This document shows positions 23,245-35,546 of a DNA stretch of 64,000 bases, piece after piece; the first letter of the stretch is position 1; each line of letters starts with the position of its first letter. The notes under the pieces are model-generated. The model did not search any database. It worked only from the letters and a program-made list of their open reading frames with translations, and was not told the origin of the DNA. Source of the stretch: Stemphylium vesicarium (lineage: Eukaryota > Ascomycota > Dothideomycetes > Pleosporales > Pleosporaceae); contig QXCR01000104.1 of assembly GCA_004380135.1 (NCBI GenBank), positions 1 through 64,000 of the forward strand, written 5' to 3'. The position numbers were made by a program, and so were the translations under genes.

Positions 23245-26200
23245 ATGGCGACTAAGGCAATGCATACGCCCGCGTTTGGCGGCGCCCACGCCGCCGGTAT
23301 CTTCTCCGACATGACGGTCGACGGGCCGGTAATAGGCACCCTGGTTGTCATCATGGACCGCGCGAGGAATCTGCCCAACAAGCGGACAATGGGCAAACAG
23401 GACCCGTACTGCGCCGCGAGGTTGGGTAAAGAGGCCAAGAAGACTAGAACCGACAAGCGTGGAGGCCAAACACCGAAATGGTGAGTATGTTTTCCAACAC
23501 GAAAGCCTCACTTCTGACGTATGCAGGGACCAAGAGTTGCGATTCACCGTCCACGACTCACCCGACTACAACCGCCTCAAGGTCAGCGTCTTCAACGACG
23601 ACAAGAAGACGGAGCTGATTGGAGAGGCATATGCCAATCTCCATTCCGTCATCATGCCCGGTGGAGGCCAGAGCGATGAGTGGCTCGGCCTCAATTGCAA
23701 GGGCAAGTACGCAGGTGAGATCCGCATGGAGATCACTTACTACGACACCCGTCCCAAGGCGGACAATCCGGTACCAGAGAAGAAGAGGATTTCGACCAAG
23801 CCAGAAGGACAGGCCGCTGTTGGCGGAGCGCGAGAGATGACGCCAGTCAAGCGACGGCCATTGCCCAGCGACCCCACAGGCGCAACGCCATCACCCGTCC
23901 ATACACCAGAACACCGAGGTCTGCGGGGAGTCCGCGCTGGGCCACGAGAGCTAGGGTCGCCGCGACATCAACAACCGCCTGCTGAGACGCCTCCTTCCCA
24001 TCGCAGCCAGTCGGACGCGCCTGGTCGAAGACCCGTACCAGATTCGTCACCGCTCGGTCCTACTCCAACATCGAACAGCAGCACGCCTCAGCGTCCCATG
24101 CCACACTCCTCGTACAGCACACCACCGAACCCGCGTTCGTCGAATCAGCGGATACCCATGCCGAGAGAGGAGAGCTTCGACATGTCGTACGCAGCGCCCA
24201 AACCATACGAGGTGAAGCCGATCGACCCTCTCCCACAACATATGCGGCACTCGGAGCCAAGAAGGATGTCGCAAGAGGACGGTCGATCCTCTCGCAGCCA
24301 GCAGCAGCAGCATCCCGCGGAGCCCGTTCACTCGCACTCCGCCCCAATTGTTCCCACCCAGCACAGCTACGAGCCCCCTGCGCCATCACAGCAGATCCAG
24401 GATCAGCAGAAGCACATAGAATATCTGCAACAACAACTGCTGCAGCATCAGCAGCCTGCGCGAGTTGAACAGACCCAGAAACCTCCTCCGGCACATGTTC
24501 AGGATCAATACCAGGATCCCGCCTATCAAGTTGCGCCTTTGCGAAGCAGCCGTAGCCGCGACTATGGTCAAGACCAAGCGCCTCCACTCGACCAGTACTA
24601 TGGCCAGAGGTTCATCGAGGCTCCTCCCCAGGAGGAAAGCCCTACGCACCGAAGGCGTAGCGCGATGCAGCCCATGGTCGAAGATGAAGATGACATGCCA
24701 CCGCCGCCGCCCACGCACAAACGCAATGCAAGCACACTGCCTCACCCCCATCAAGAAAGTCAAGAGCGATATCAGAATGAGGCTCCAGCGCCGCTTAATT
24801 TTGCAGGACGATCTCGCGAGGATTCCCGCCGCATTAGCTTCGACGCTCCGGTCCAGCAGTATGAGCATGCCGACTACGCGCCTCGACAGCCTTCTGAGCG
24901 CCGTTACACGCATCCGCGTATGCCAACACAGCCATCGAGTCGCCCAGTATCTCGAGATACTATGGTACCATCTCCACTGCGACAAGAGCCCCTTCGCCAA
25001 GAGCCTGTGCGGGTAGAGATACCAGCCTTGCCATCTAGTCTTATACCTGGGCTTAGCCCTGTAAGACAAGAGATCGAGGCCCCACCATATGACGCGCCTC
25101 CTTCGTATGAGCCTGCGCCAAGGCTACGTCATTACTCTGAACCTGCAGAGTATAGAGCCATCACCCAATTCGAGGCGCCTGTGCAGTCACAGGAACTGGT
25201 TCACCATTCAGCTTACCAGACAAATGATTATTACCCTCATGACCCACCCGAGCAGCCGAGACAGAGGTCTCCTCCAGTCTACGATGTCGCACCCATTGTC
25301 AAGCCGCGTGCAACGAGTCCTAATGTCAACTCACGATACTCTCCGAATCCATATCAAGATCGCTACTCTCCAAACCAGGATATGGATCGTTACTCTCCAA
25401 ACCCAGTCGCCGACCGTTCTTCTAGGTTGCCTGCCCGAAGCATGCCGACGCGCAAGTCCGTTTCTCCTCGTCCACCACCCCCTGGGGAAGACTTTGGTGA
25501 AAGGAGGTTATCCGGTATAGCATTCAACCCCGACAGCTTCGACGTTTACAACCCTAGAGTTTCCAAGTCTCCCATCCCTTCAGACGACGAACCCGAGCGC
25601 CCAGGTAGCCGCATGGAGTACAATGACAAGGGTCAGATTGTTACCTTCAGTGGACGTGTAGTTGATGCATCGGACCATCTGCCCATCGACAATTGGGCGC
25701 CGGAGCCTGTACCCAAAGGCACTGTAAAGGAGAAGGCTCCTCGTTCGCGACCGCAGCTAAATGGTAGCCGCGACCTTGAGGCTGCGATGCAACGCGAGGA
25801 GAGGTACCAGCGCGAGCGTGCCGACAGAGAGCGTATTCGTCATGCAGCGAGCATGAACTTTGATAACAGCAACGCGCTCGTCACTACGAGGCATGACTTT
25901 AACGATTACAACTCACCAGTGAACGCTGGCGCACTTGTTCTGGCTAACCAGCATCCCACACAACACAGCTCAGCTGGGCGCAGCAGACCCCAGAGGCGTG
26001 ATCAGCAGCCACGCCCTGTTTCCGCCTATGATTCCGTGCCGCAATACAGCCTCCCCGATAGGCAGGTTCTTCGTGAGCGCGAGAGCCCCAACAGCTATGG
26101 CAGTAACCCTGGCTACGGTAGCCGCGGAACTCAGCGACACAGTGTAGCTGCACCACCCATCCCCGCCAAGGTGCCGATCGACATGGGCGGAGGCGGCTAT

Positions 26201-26311
26201 GGCTCGCAGAACGACGAGATGGCGCTCAGCCTAGAACTTCAAAGCATCGACATCGGGCCCGGGTCCGGTGCGCGCAGGCCACGAGCTGCTAGACGACAGT
26301 ATGGATTCTAA
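23245..26311 (+). CDS. C2-domain, proline-rich protein (Fic1/Inn1-type ingression protein), 1,006 aa
   Basis: Start ATG 23245; intron 23481-23526 (46 nt, GTGAGT..ATGCAG); coding sum 3,021 nt. Residues about 25-150 form a C2 domain: IGTLVVIMDRARNLPNK, then GKQDPYCAARLG, W|DQELRFTV and EIRMEITYYDT. The rest is a long disordered tail rich in Pro, Gln and Ser with many PxxP motifs, a Gln-rich stretch (QQQLLQHQQ), and repeats of the type RYSPNPYQDRYSPNQD. A conserved-looking segment, GQIVTFSGRVVDASDHLPIDNWAPEP, lies near residue 790. This order of C2 then PxxP tail is that of budding-yeast Inn1 and fission-yeast Fic1, which act at the contractile ring and septum through SH3 partners. Orthology is inferred from architecture. 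Confidence 0.85.
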
Positions 26312-27242
26312 CGGAAGATGCGGAACGTGATTACGCTTCACAACTGACCTTTTTACGCTTCGATGGTGTTGTACGATACGATAATGTTTTGTTTACTTGT
26401 GAGAGATGCAGTGCGAACCAAGGAAGTAGGGAGTGGCGTTTTGAGACTTGTTTCCCCTTGGTGCTAGCTCGATGTTTGGCCTGAGGAGCCAGACATGTCG
26501 GAGTCTCTCTTTTCTACATCCTTCTTCTTTTACATCATTCTTTTCCTCTGTAGGTCGGCAGCACAGCTTGGTTAGCTCCTGTTCTTTCGCGCCCCGTGCG
26601 CTACTCTTGTTTTTTCCTTATGCACATCCACTGTGTTTGCTGGACGCGATAGATAGATACCACAAGTCAAACACTGCGTATAATACATACTGACCTCCTC
26701 CATTACAACTTTCCCCGTAACTTCTCACCTCGCTGCACAAGAGATTGTCACCCATGTACGTTCGGGTGCGAAACTGCAATGGAAGCAAAACAACTATTGA
26801 GGCACTCCGGCATTGCTGTCTGCGTCCAGGAGAACTCGAGACGAGCGATGAAGACTAGGTAGAGAATGGTAGCGACCGAAGCAGCTGTGAGAAACACAAG
26901 TGACTAACAGACTCTAGATATCAAGCGCACAAATATGAGAATATGAGTGTACCAAGACTACTTCGCATTTTTTTAGCGAATACCAATCACACTGTCTTAG
27001 ACTTGCACGCCACTTCCAGTCCCAAACTCGAGCAATGCCACCAATTAATGAGCCTTTTCCATACTCCTCCCTCTGGGCATACTTCTCGAGCTTTGGTCTC
27101 GAGGTCTCTCAATGCTTCCATCTGTGACGACCCAACCTGCTCACGGCCACTTCACAAGAATAATGTCCGATTGTACCTATCCGCGCCTATCTGGCTTTCC
27201 CAGCGTTCAGCTACGATAGTGTCCGCCCTTTTTCCATTGTCG
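26312..27242. other. Intergenic, 3' flank of the C2 gene
   Basis: This 930-bp gap separates two convergent genes. It is mostly T-rich 3' UTR-like sequence. No coding frame is supported. Confidence 0.5.
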
Positions 27243-28047
27243 TCAACGACGGGTTCTCGGCAAAACATGACTGCGACACTGTAGTTGCCACGCAGTTACT
27301 TGTTCGGCTTCGAACCTTTGGCTCGCTCTTTTCACCTTGGTTAGCTCCTGCTCTTCGTGGAAGTTGACCTGCCGGGATAGCATACTTGAGAGGAGATATT
27401 TGAGTCTTTCCACCTTTCTGGAACCGGGGTCTAGATATCTTTTGTCCATCTCTGCCCATTTTGCAAGCAGTTGGGGTTCACCTGCTGCATGGCTGGACTG
27501 AGGCGGACGTAGTGATGTAGAGATAGGCGAGGACGATGAGACAGAGAGAGTAGGTTCTGCGGTCACTTGGTATTGCGTTGCCTCTCACTTCTTCTCCTGC
27601 TCTTCCCTCTTCTTCTCTTGGTCAAGTTTCCTTTGAATGATCATCTTTTTATTGAGGTCTTTCAGGGCCTTGCTTGCGTCGCGGAACCAGCCACTTGACT
27701 CTATTGAGATCCGGGTCGTGGGATTCCTGCTGACAACAAGATACGCTCGATATCTGGGCTTGTTCATCCAGTTGCATGTCCTTTCCCAACAGATGATAAG
27801 CACTTGACGCCCTTCTATTGGCTCGTAGGCTTGCTGACCATCTTGCTTTGCGAGATCTATATGCTTGTAAGCTCGAACTTTTAAAACCGCGCAAACAAGA
27901 CTTAGAGAACTGACCAATGATTTCAAATTGTAGTTTGACGGCAATTCCTTCCTCCTCGAGCGGAAGCTGAAGATCATTCAAAGTTAATCCAAGGCTCGGA
28001 TTGGGTTCTTTATCGTTGATATGTTCTTTGAATTTAGAGCTTGACAT
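27243..28047 (-). CDS. Unknown protein gene with an internal TGA
   Basis: Start ATG 28047 (MSSSKFKEHINDKEPN). A 43-nt intron (27872-27914) joins '..LQFEIIG' to 'AYKHIDLAKQDGQQAYEPIEGRQ'. The frame continues through NKPRYRAYLVV and GWFRDASKALKDLNKKMI to a Lys/Glu-rich stretch, then meets TGA at 27585-27587 (139-residue product). The same frame goes on open to 27243 with plausible protein (LLAKWAEMDKRYLDPGSRKVERLKYLL..). CGA to TGA would account for the stop. Either the gene ends early, or it is a larger protein broken by one base change. No family recognised. Confidence 0.5.
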
Positions 28048-28674
28048 TGTAGATGATAAATATACCCACAAGGTGCCAATCTTCAATTGATCTTATACAT
28101 GTGATAACACACATCGGAAATACTGACTCTATTGCAAGCAAGTCATAGTACTATATTTCACTTCAGATAAGCACGGGGGTTGGAGTGACTTTAAAAAGTA
28201 AAAGACTTGTTTGGAACACAAGAGACAACAGCACTAGTTTGGCGGTGCTTTCTGGGAGGGCCAGTGTTGTGTACATTTTGTCCACAGCGTTACTTTCTGC
28301 ATTCCATTCTTGAGTATGGAAACCATACGGTAAACAAAAGACTCAAAGGACTTTAGGTATTGATATTGTAGTGTTATGGTAAAGGAAGGCCGAGTCTATA
28401 TGCGGTCGAAAGGGGACATCGTAGTAGTCACTGACTACTAATATTCACTGGCTGGGGAGGATGAGTTTTGAGCAGGGGAATGACTCAAAATTTGCTTATG
28501 TTATAATACGATGAGCTTGAGTCAATTGAAGATGTAGAGTGATCAAAGCATGTTGAGATGCTTCACCGAACTATGGCTCAGGACTGTTGAAGTCGGAATT
28601 GTTTGAAGAGGAAGTGTAGACCACACTAAGTATAATCCCTCTTAGTCAATACGTGGTAAGCTTACCAAATCTTC
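28048..28674. other. Intergenic region
   Basis: This lies between two minus-strand genes, so it holds the promoter of the 27243-28047 gene and the 3' flank of the MetAP2 copy. It is AT-richer than the flanks. No gene or repeat is visible. Confidence 0.45.
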
Positions 28675-30135
28675 TTAATAATCATCTCCACGGGAGATGA
28701 TCTCTTTACAGTTTGATCGGAGCAGGACAGTCTACAGTGGATCCAACGTTAGCTATCCAAACAAAATGGCAATGAGATCAGGAACTCACGTGTTCAAACT
28801 GAGCGATGTACGATCCAGGTACGTCAACGAGCGGGGCATAGGCCTCAATGATGCCGCTATTGACAAGAGATCGCATGCCGAGATGGTAGCTCTTGACTCC
28901 AGGAATGCGCTCCAATTGACGGCGCGCAAAGACCAGAGTGCCGAAGTTCTCATCAATGGTCTTCAGAAGCGACTTGGCTGACGCATGATAGAGCCCAGCG
29001 GCGCTAACATGTTCGTTGCGTCCATAGCCGTAGACGCCAACGTCGTCTCGGAGGTAGGCTTTGCCCGTACTGCCGAAGGTCTCGATAGCGAAGATGTCGC
29101 CTTCTTCCATACGCTGATTTGTCTTGGTCTTTACGAAGGGTACTTGCTTGTCGCCATGAATGTGGTAGCGCAGGATGTTGTGGCCAGTGATATTGCGGAC
29201 TGCTTTTACGGGGATGGTTTTGCCCTTCAGCTCGACTTCATAGCTCTCCATCACTTCCTGGATAGCTTCACTGATGTGGTCGATTCTCGCATCGATGCCA
29301 GCTTCCTATCAGCACATGTTAGCAAAGCTCTGAATGCGTGTATTTCAATTCCGCTTACTTTCAGCCCAGTATTAGTGGCCCCTTTCACAGCTGCGAGCAA
29401 GTTGTCGTAGACGGGGTTAGCGGCCACGGTGAAGGCGCTGTCAACAATTCTGCCGTTCACATGAACGCCGAAGTCAACCTTGAGCACATCATCATGCTGA
29501 AGATACGCTGTCATCAATATCTTCTGCTAGGTGAGTCATGGAGACTCCCGGCTTTGCGAGCTTCTGTGCAAAGTGACGGACCTGACGATGTATTTCCGCG
29601 GCCTTACGATAGTCCTTGAGGAAATCGTCATCCATATCACTGATAGCTGCTTGATGTCGAAGCTCTCCAGCTGTCGTACGTTGCAGATTATCGTCTTTTG
29701 CTTCATATTCAACGATTTGGCCTTCAGGGTACGGGCGTCCGCCGAACAGGTCTGTAAGTGGAACCCTAGGCGGGAATGACTGCTGGGAAGCTACTCCCTT
29801 CTTGTTCTTTCTCTTATTGCGCTTTCTTTTCTTCTTATCGCCTAGACATGTTAGAAATGTTATCATAGGCCGAGGAAGTCAGCTCACCATCAGTTGTCTT
29901 CACGTCAGCGCCCATGTTCTGATCATCGTCGTCGTCTCCGTTTTCTCCTTGGCCTTCGAGCATGCCATGAAGCAGGCCGCTCGCGGCGGCTGACTTGGGA
30001 GGATTAACAATAGCAATTGCGGCGGAGTCCGGAGACCCTGTCAGGGCTGTCAGAAAGCTATCAGAGCACAGTCAGTTTTGATGTGCCCGTACCGTTGGGA
30101 CCTTGACGGTGATCTTCCGGAGATTTGGAGCCCAT
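28675..30135 (-). pseudogene. Methionine aminopeptidase 2 copy lacking part of the catalytic core
   Basis: Six coding blocks are clear: 30093-30135, 29888-30046, 29504-29841, 29359-29502, 28790-29305 and 28675-28731, with good GT..AG introns between all but the third and fourth. It has the acidic N-terminus, the Lys/Arg-rich KKKRKRNKRKNKK tract, PEGQIVEY, SMTHLAEDIDDSV, KVDFGVHVNGRIVDSAFT with both Asp metal ligands, HNILRYHIHGDKQVPF, DIFAIETFGSTG, and the ending ISRGDDY. MetAP2 removes initiator methionine co-translationally using two metals. After DIDDSV the sequence jumps directly to LQHDDVLKVDFG, with one spare base at 29503. About 45 residues, including the segment carrying the first active-site His, are absent and the frame shifts. 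The copy is probably inactive. Confidence 0.85.
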
Positions 30136-31578
30136 GACTGATTTAGAGCAGTAGTCATAAGGTTTGCAAGGTATTGGGTGTAGAGAGTATCAGTAATGTG
30201 AGCGACTCAGGGCTGATATGTTGGGTGGCACAGCCCCTGCAAGTGAGCGGGGTCATTGGCGCTTAACCAAATACGGCTCAAGTACAAAAACGATGCTCAG
30301 GCACCTGCTTTTGACCCTCTTCTGACTGGTATATATATCCAAAACTTAATGATTTTACGGAGTTGAAGAGGGGCTACAGCGCTATATCAAGATGCGACTC
30401 GTGCCTGATTCAGCCTACTTGGGTAGTGGTAGAACAACTGCACTTCAACCAAGGATTGTTGAGTGGTCCAATATCTGGGGTCCAGATCTAAGCCGTTCAA
30501 GCCCGAGAACGGTATTCCAACAACGGATGCGTGGGCTAGGTTCCTTGCCCTGGTCGCTGACCACGGATCTTATTTGAAGCAGCCACCCCACCTCAAAGAC
30601 TGGGCGATTCTTGTGTACGATGCTGTCGCCAATTCGGACCTCCCAGATTTCGGTTTGGAGCTCGAATTCCCTTGCATGGCCCCAAGAAACTAGATTATGT
30701 TTGCGAAGATGAAAATATCACGGTCACCGTTGAAATCGTGGTGTATGAAGTGCGTGTACTCCTTGTAATGTAAGCAAAACTGCCCTCAACGCGGGCGGGA
30801 TAGCCTTACTCTATAACTTCGGTATCATTTTGTTGGTTAGTCTTCCCGCCCCCTTCACGAAGCGATCCTTCGGATACCATATCTCTGATTCGGTATGTTG
30901 ATCGCCCAAGCGCTGTGATTGGGATGGCAATTAGGACATAATGAATGTTGCATGAAGCCCCGTCTATGATTAATCATAAGACAACGTGGAGTCTAGCCGT
31001 TGCTCGACCTGGTCAGTAGTTGCGTTGGCTCTTTTTGTGAGGTCCGGGCATCATCATGATGGCCCCGCTCATACAGAACAGGCAGGGAGCGATAGTCATC
31101 GAGAAACGTCCCTAGATGCTGAGGAATGACCCCTACTGATAGACCGCCTGCTCCAAGTAGTTCTCTTGTACACACTTATAGACATTCTGATGCATCTATA
31201 CATTTTTTTGACAGGTAGGTAGTCAGCGACCCAAGTGCTGTCATACCTGTTCTTCGTACATCAAGTCGAGTCGTACTTCCCAATGATGTCTCATCAATTA
31301 ATTTTGCTTTCGGAAGGGAAGATGCCGTGCAGTTAGTAGCAAGGGTTGGGCGTGCAGACTTTGAATCTGAAGGACCCCACACCAAGTTGTCGATTGGTCC
31401 TCCTCGGCGCTACGCTGGAATAGGCCTAGATCTCTCGTCTGGAGCAGAACCCTGTACGCAAAATGCTGATCATCGAACTTTGACACTCACACGCTGCAAA
31501 GTAATACACCGACTTCGTGGGCCCTTTACAAGATCCGGGTTGTGTTTGCTCAAGTTTTCCAATCCGGTCGTATACACT
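30136..31578. other. Intergenic with a possible gene relic
   Basis: Between the divergent MetAP2 and MYND genes. Two overlapping plus frames at 30392-30577 and 30463-30693 give protein-like fragments; the second includes DAWARFLALVADHG and LKDWAILVYDAV. They look like a small broken gene but lack a continuous model. The rest, 30700-31500, shows nothing I can name. Confidence 0.4.
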
Positions 31579-32010
31579 ATGGCGGACGATAACCCTACGA
31601 TGCACGCTTCATCAGCCACGCAGTCGGATCCATCAAGCGCCTCACCACAATCGTCGGCACAAGCACAAAACCCTCAACCGGAATCCGAGTCTTCAACATC
31701 TAGCAAAACCACTTCGCCAGCATGTGCTCAATGTGGCAAATCACCGGACTCACTTAAGCAATGCATCAAGTGTCACAGCGTAACTTATTGCAACAAGGAC
31801 TGTCAGAAGGCACACTTCAAGGCGCACAAGAAGGCATGCCCCATCTTGGCGCAAGAGTATGTGAAACTGCACGAGCCGAAGATGGCAAGTCGGTCGAGTG
31901 GGGCAGCAAAGGGAGAAGGAAGGGATCGAGGTTTGCAAAAGTGGCAGGTATGTTTGTGGAGACGAGGTGAAAGGGGGATATTGCTAATGTTATTAAAGTT
32001 CGACACCTAA
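31579..32010 (+). CDS. Small MYND zinc-finger protein, 126 aa
   Basis: Start ATG 31579. A Ser/Gln-rich N-terminus is followed by a complete MYND finger with ligands C49, C52, C62, C65, C71, C75, H83 and C87 (CAQC..CIKC..CNKDC..HKKAC). An intron at 31948-31998 (51 nt, GTATGT..TTAAAG, GCTAATG branch) joins '..LQKWQ' to a three-residue last exon, FDT, and TAA. The intron is a multiple of three with no stop, so an unspliced transcript would add 17 residues. MYND fingers bind proline-rich peptides in partner proteins. The protein has no SET or other domain, so it may be a small adaptor. Confidence 0.85.
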   Translation: MADDNPTMHASSATQSDPSSASPQSSAQAQNPQPESESSTSSKTTSPACAQCGKSPDSLKQCIKCHSVTYCNKDCQKAHFKAHKKACPILAQEYVKLHEPKMASRSSGAAKGEGRDRGLQKWQVCLWRRGERGILLMLLKFDT

Positions 32011-33677
32011 GTCTTGACATTGGGCTTGAAATGAACGGATTCTTGCAGAGGGACGAGGAGCATGCAAGGAAAGAAGACAGGTAGCGTGGATGCAGATTCC
32101 CCGAGTTTTGGGAAGCTGAAAGAGACGGGTTGAGTTGACGATTGGAGTCCTATGCTATTACCGGTTCAGTTTATTTCCGAGGGCACGCTCAATGGGAGAG
32201 TCGACAAGGACATCTTCCAGCGCATTGACTTTTCGTTAGTGACTTGGTAATAATCTAAGGCGTTGCGGCCATTGCAAATTGACCGACGGGACAACGTCTT
32301 TCTCCAGTGCCGAGCGATGTACAGGGTAGCGTAGCGGTCGCCTAGTGGCTGTTGTAAGGCTCCGTGTGCCCTGGCGGCTGACGCGCAGCACACGGATCGG
32401 CCGCACACTCGGCAGCAAAATGTTACGGTTTCTACCGTGGTGAGGACGTAAGTAAACCTTAATGCAATAGCCGCAGCAGTAAGATCCACACATGGTAGGG
32501 TGACCCGTAATGAGCAATATGAGGATGAAGAAGAAATCGAAGCTTATCCACCGAGGCGTCTGGCCCAAAAGGAACGACTGAAAAGACAGTCATATAATGG
32601 ACGCATCGGTCTTGCTAGGCAGCAGAGACATCTCGATGGAAATTCTAGACTCGCATAGCCCCCTTCCCGATAGGGACTGGCGTCTCGCGGCAGCTGAGCG
32701 TGGCTGTCCTGTGCGAGTGCGGGTAGATAGCCTACTCGAACCAAGGACAGGGCAAGGATAGGCAAAATAATAGTGTTTTGGGTTTTAGGTGTTGCTGGCA
32801 GAGGCAACGCGATAGCCGAGATTGGAGCCGCTATTGAAGACTACGGCAGAAATGTACTGTATGCTGCACATGGAAAAGCGGCAGCAGCAGAAGCAGCGAT
32901 ATCAATACAGCTGCAGCGCACCACAGAAAGAAGCGGTAGGTAAGGCACCAACAGGCCAGAAATGGATGGGTGCGGCGCCCTACACTGGTTCGCTGCAGCT
33001 GCGGGCATGTATGCGATGCATCGTATAGCAGGGCTAGTCGGACTTGTCGTGCAGTAGGGATGTGACCCACCAGCAGAATATTCGGTGCAAATAATTCAGA
33101 CAGCGGCCGTGGAGGCAGCCGGTCGAAACGGCTACGTCTAAGTCGGCAGCCTCTACAGCGAGCATCAGCAGGCGGCTGACACTTCAGTCGCAGGGAAGGC
33201 CGTCGTGGTAGACGCGGTCAGGCCATGTGCGAGGGGTGTGAATTGTTTGTGGCCGAGGTCTAGAACTCTGCTGAGACCCTGGCGCCCACAAACGCGCTAG
33301 TATCAACTGCAGCGAACATCGGGTATTCACTCCGCGAGCCCACCGTAAGCTACCACGCAGCGCACTCGCTCTCTCTTACTCTGGGCCCGTCTGCTACTGC
33401 TGCTGCTGTTTCGTTCGCATCTCTGGTGCACGCATCGGCCGTCGCTCTCCACCGCGCGCACTCGCTACTGTTTCACTCGCTGATCGCCCATCTTCCTTCG
33501 TCCCGTCAATACTTCCTACGCGGCCGTTTATTGCCGCCCCGCACACCAGAGCTAGAGGCGTTTGTTCCTGGACGCCAGATCTTTCAGCCACGTCTCCGTG
33601 CGCCTGTCCATCCCACTTGCCCAGCATAGCGTGACTGTGCTGCGCATTGCCTGCAAACATCAGATACCTCGTCTGCC
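32011..33677. other. 1.7-kb gene-free interval
   Basis: Minus-strand frames at 32166-32489 and 32544-32807 look like chance. The last 300 bases before 33678 are C/T-rich with a short CTG run near 33395, consistent with promoter and leader of the downstream gene. Nothing else is visible. Confidence 0.45.
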
Positions 33678-35546
33678 ATGACCGCTCCCAATTCCCAGTC
33701 ACATGTCTTCCAGCACCTCCACCCACACACTACCCCTCTTCCCCTTCAACATCTGTCTCGCCAATCCATCCAACCCAGCTCCATTCCAACAACGCCTGAT
33801 GAGGGTGTAGAAGCGGGCCCCTGCTCCGACATCTCGGTCCCCAGCGATATCTCTTCGTTTCTTGACGCTTCCCTGCCGCAGCCCTTCCCGCTGCCTTCCG
33901 CGATACCCCAGCCGCTTCGGACTCCCATCACTGAGGATCGACCGCATCTCGATCTGGCCCTCAACCTACCAACCAGTAGCCCTTCGCTCCCTACACAGAC
34001 AGTACTCAAGACCACGCACAACTTACGCCTACCCTCTTTCGATGTGCTGGGCATAGCCGCGCCCCACCCTGACCGTATCTTGTTGCGAACCGGCCTGCCT
34101 TTCTCTCCACTTGGCGCTGGACCTCTATCAAAGCCCGAAGATCCTCTCCATGCACTCAGCCCACCGCTTGACAATTACAAGCACGCTGCCGGAGACATCC
34201 ACACCCCCGTCACCAGTCCGAAGGCAGCAAGAGCCCACGTGGAACGTCTTGTGCCCACTCACACGCCTCCTTCGGACTCGGAGCCGGGGACGATCAGTTG
34301 GGGATCCTTTGTGAACAATTGCGCTGCTGGCTTAGGTTCACCTCCAAATTCCGACCCTGGCGTCTCACCCAGCCTGAATACCACTGCCAGTGCATCTGCT
34401 CCTGCGCAAGCGCCAATTATTGTGCCGACCCACAACGACTTTGACGGCGCCCTAAGGATGGCAGCGTGGATAGAAGAGGCCAAGAATGCTATCAGTAAGT
34501 CTTGTTCTATGCTCAACATCCCAAAGTACTAAGCAGTCATAGTACAAGAGTCCGGATGTCTAAACTTGGACTCTGTCAAGATACTGTCTCATGCCCTCCC
34601 TTGCCCCTCAACAACAGGTCACGTATTTGGACAGGTCATCGCTTCGATACATGACAGATCTTCGACACAAACCTCGTGGATAAATGTATTTCATGCTCTT
34701 CCCGGACGCTACACCCTCTTGGACTTACCCAAGTCGCCACCGTCGACACCAGGTCCTGCCGTGGGAGGAGACTCGTATTTCACAAGCAAGGTCTTTGACA
34801 GTGCGGTCGCCATACCCGACTACCAGCTCGACTCAAAACTTTTGCCTCCATCGCCTAGGCCCGTAGTACCGCCAGGTAGTATCAACGTATCGATCGTCGA
34901 AAGATACATTCCGCCCACCAACACGAATGAATTCGCCGAGATGTTCACGTTCCGGGGACGATCCTTGCTGTACGACCGCTTGGTTGAGCTTTCCAGCGAT
35001 GATGGCATCTTGCTATTCATCTACCCTACAAAAGCAGGTGCGAAGACGTTCATGAGGCAATACCTCGGACCCATCCTGGATCCACTTCTGCGTACTGTGA
35101 CAGTAGTACACGAGCTCCACTCTGAATTGGGAAGAAACTTGGGTCAAATGGGATCAGTAAATTACCTGGACGAATACGGCCATCTCGAATCTCAAGTACG
35201 AAACTTTTGCGACATGATGGGCGACCGTCACGCGAACCCCGATAAAAGAGCCGTTTACGAGGTCATTCATGCGGCGAAGGAGGAAATCTCACTAGAAAGA
35301 TCGGCATGGGCGGACGATTGGTGGATCAAGCAAGAGAAGCCAAGAGTACGAGATGTCGTTATGAAATACTTCAGCAAATCGAGGAAGCTTCCGTCAGGCG
35401 AGATGAGCGCTGCGACGCTGATTCAACACGTGCTTGACGGCGTATCAAAACGGGAGTATCAAGACGGAGGGCCTACCAAAGGCGTAGAGGTCGGCGTTTT
35501 CATCCTTAAGAAGACCAAAGCTGTGAAGACTACGGAGCAATTATGA
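33678..35546 (+). CDS. Conserved-looking fungal protein of unknown function, 606 aa
   Basis: Start ATG 33678. One intron, 34495-34542 (48 nt, GTAAGT..CATAG with a TACTAAG branch site), joins '..EEAKNAI' to 'IQESGCLNLDS'; the sum is 1,821 nt. The first half is disordered and Pro/Ser-rich. The second half looks folded, with WINVFHALPGRYTLLDLP, FTFRGRSLLYDRLVELSSDD, GILLFIYPTKAGAKTFMRQY and LLRTVTVVHELHSELGRNLG, then a helical C-terminus ending in a Lys-rich tail. Alternating beta-type segments are compatible with a Rossmann-like fold, but no cofactor motif is clear and I do not name a function. Confidence 0.8.

Noticed and set aside
24386..25069. Minus-strand ORF of 227 codons within the C2-protein gene
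   Set aside because: It is antisense to a strongly supported coding exon and lacks any domain.
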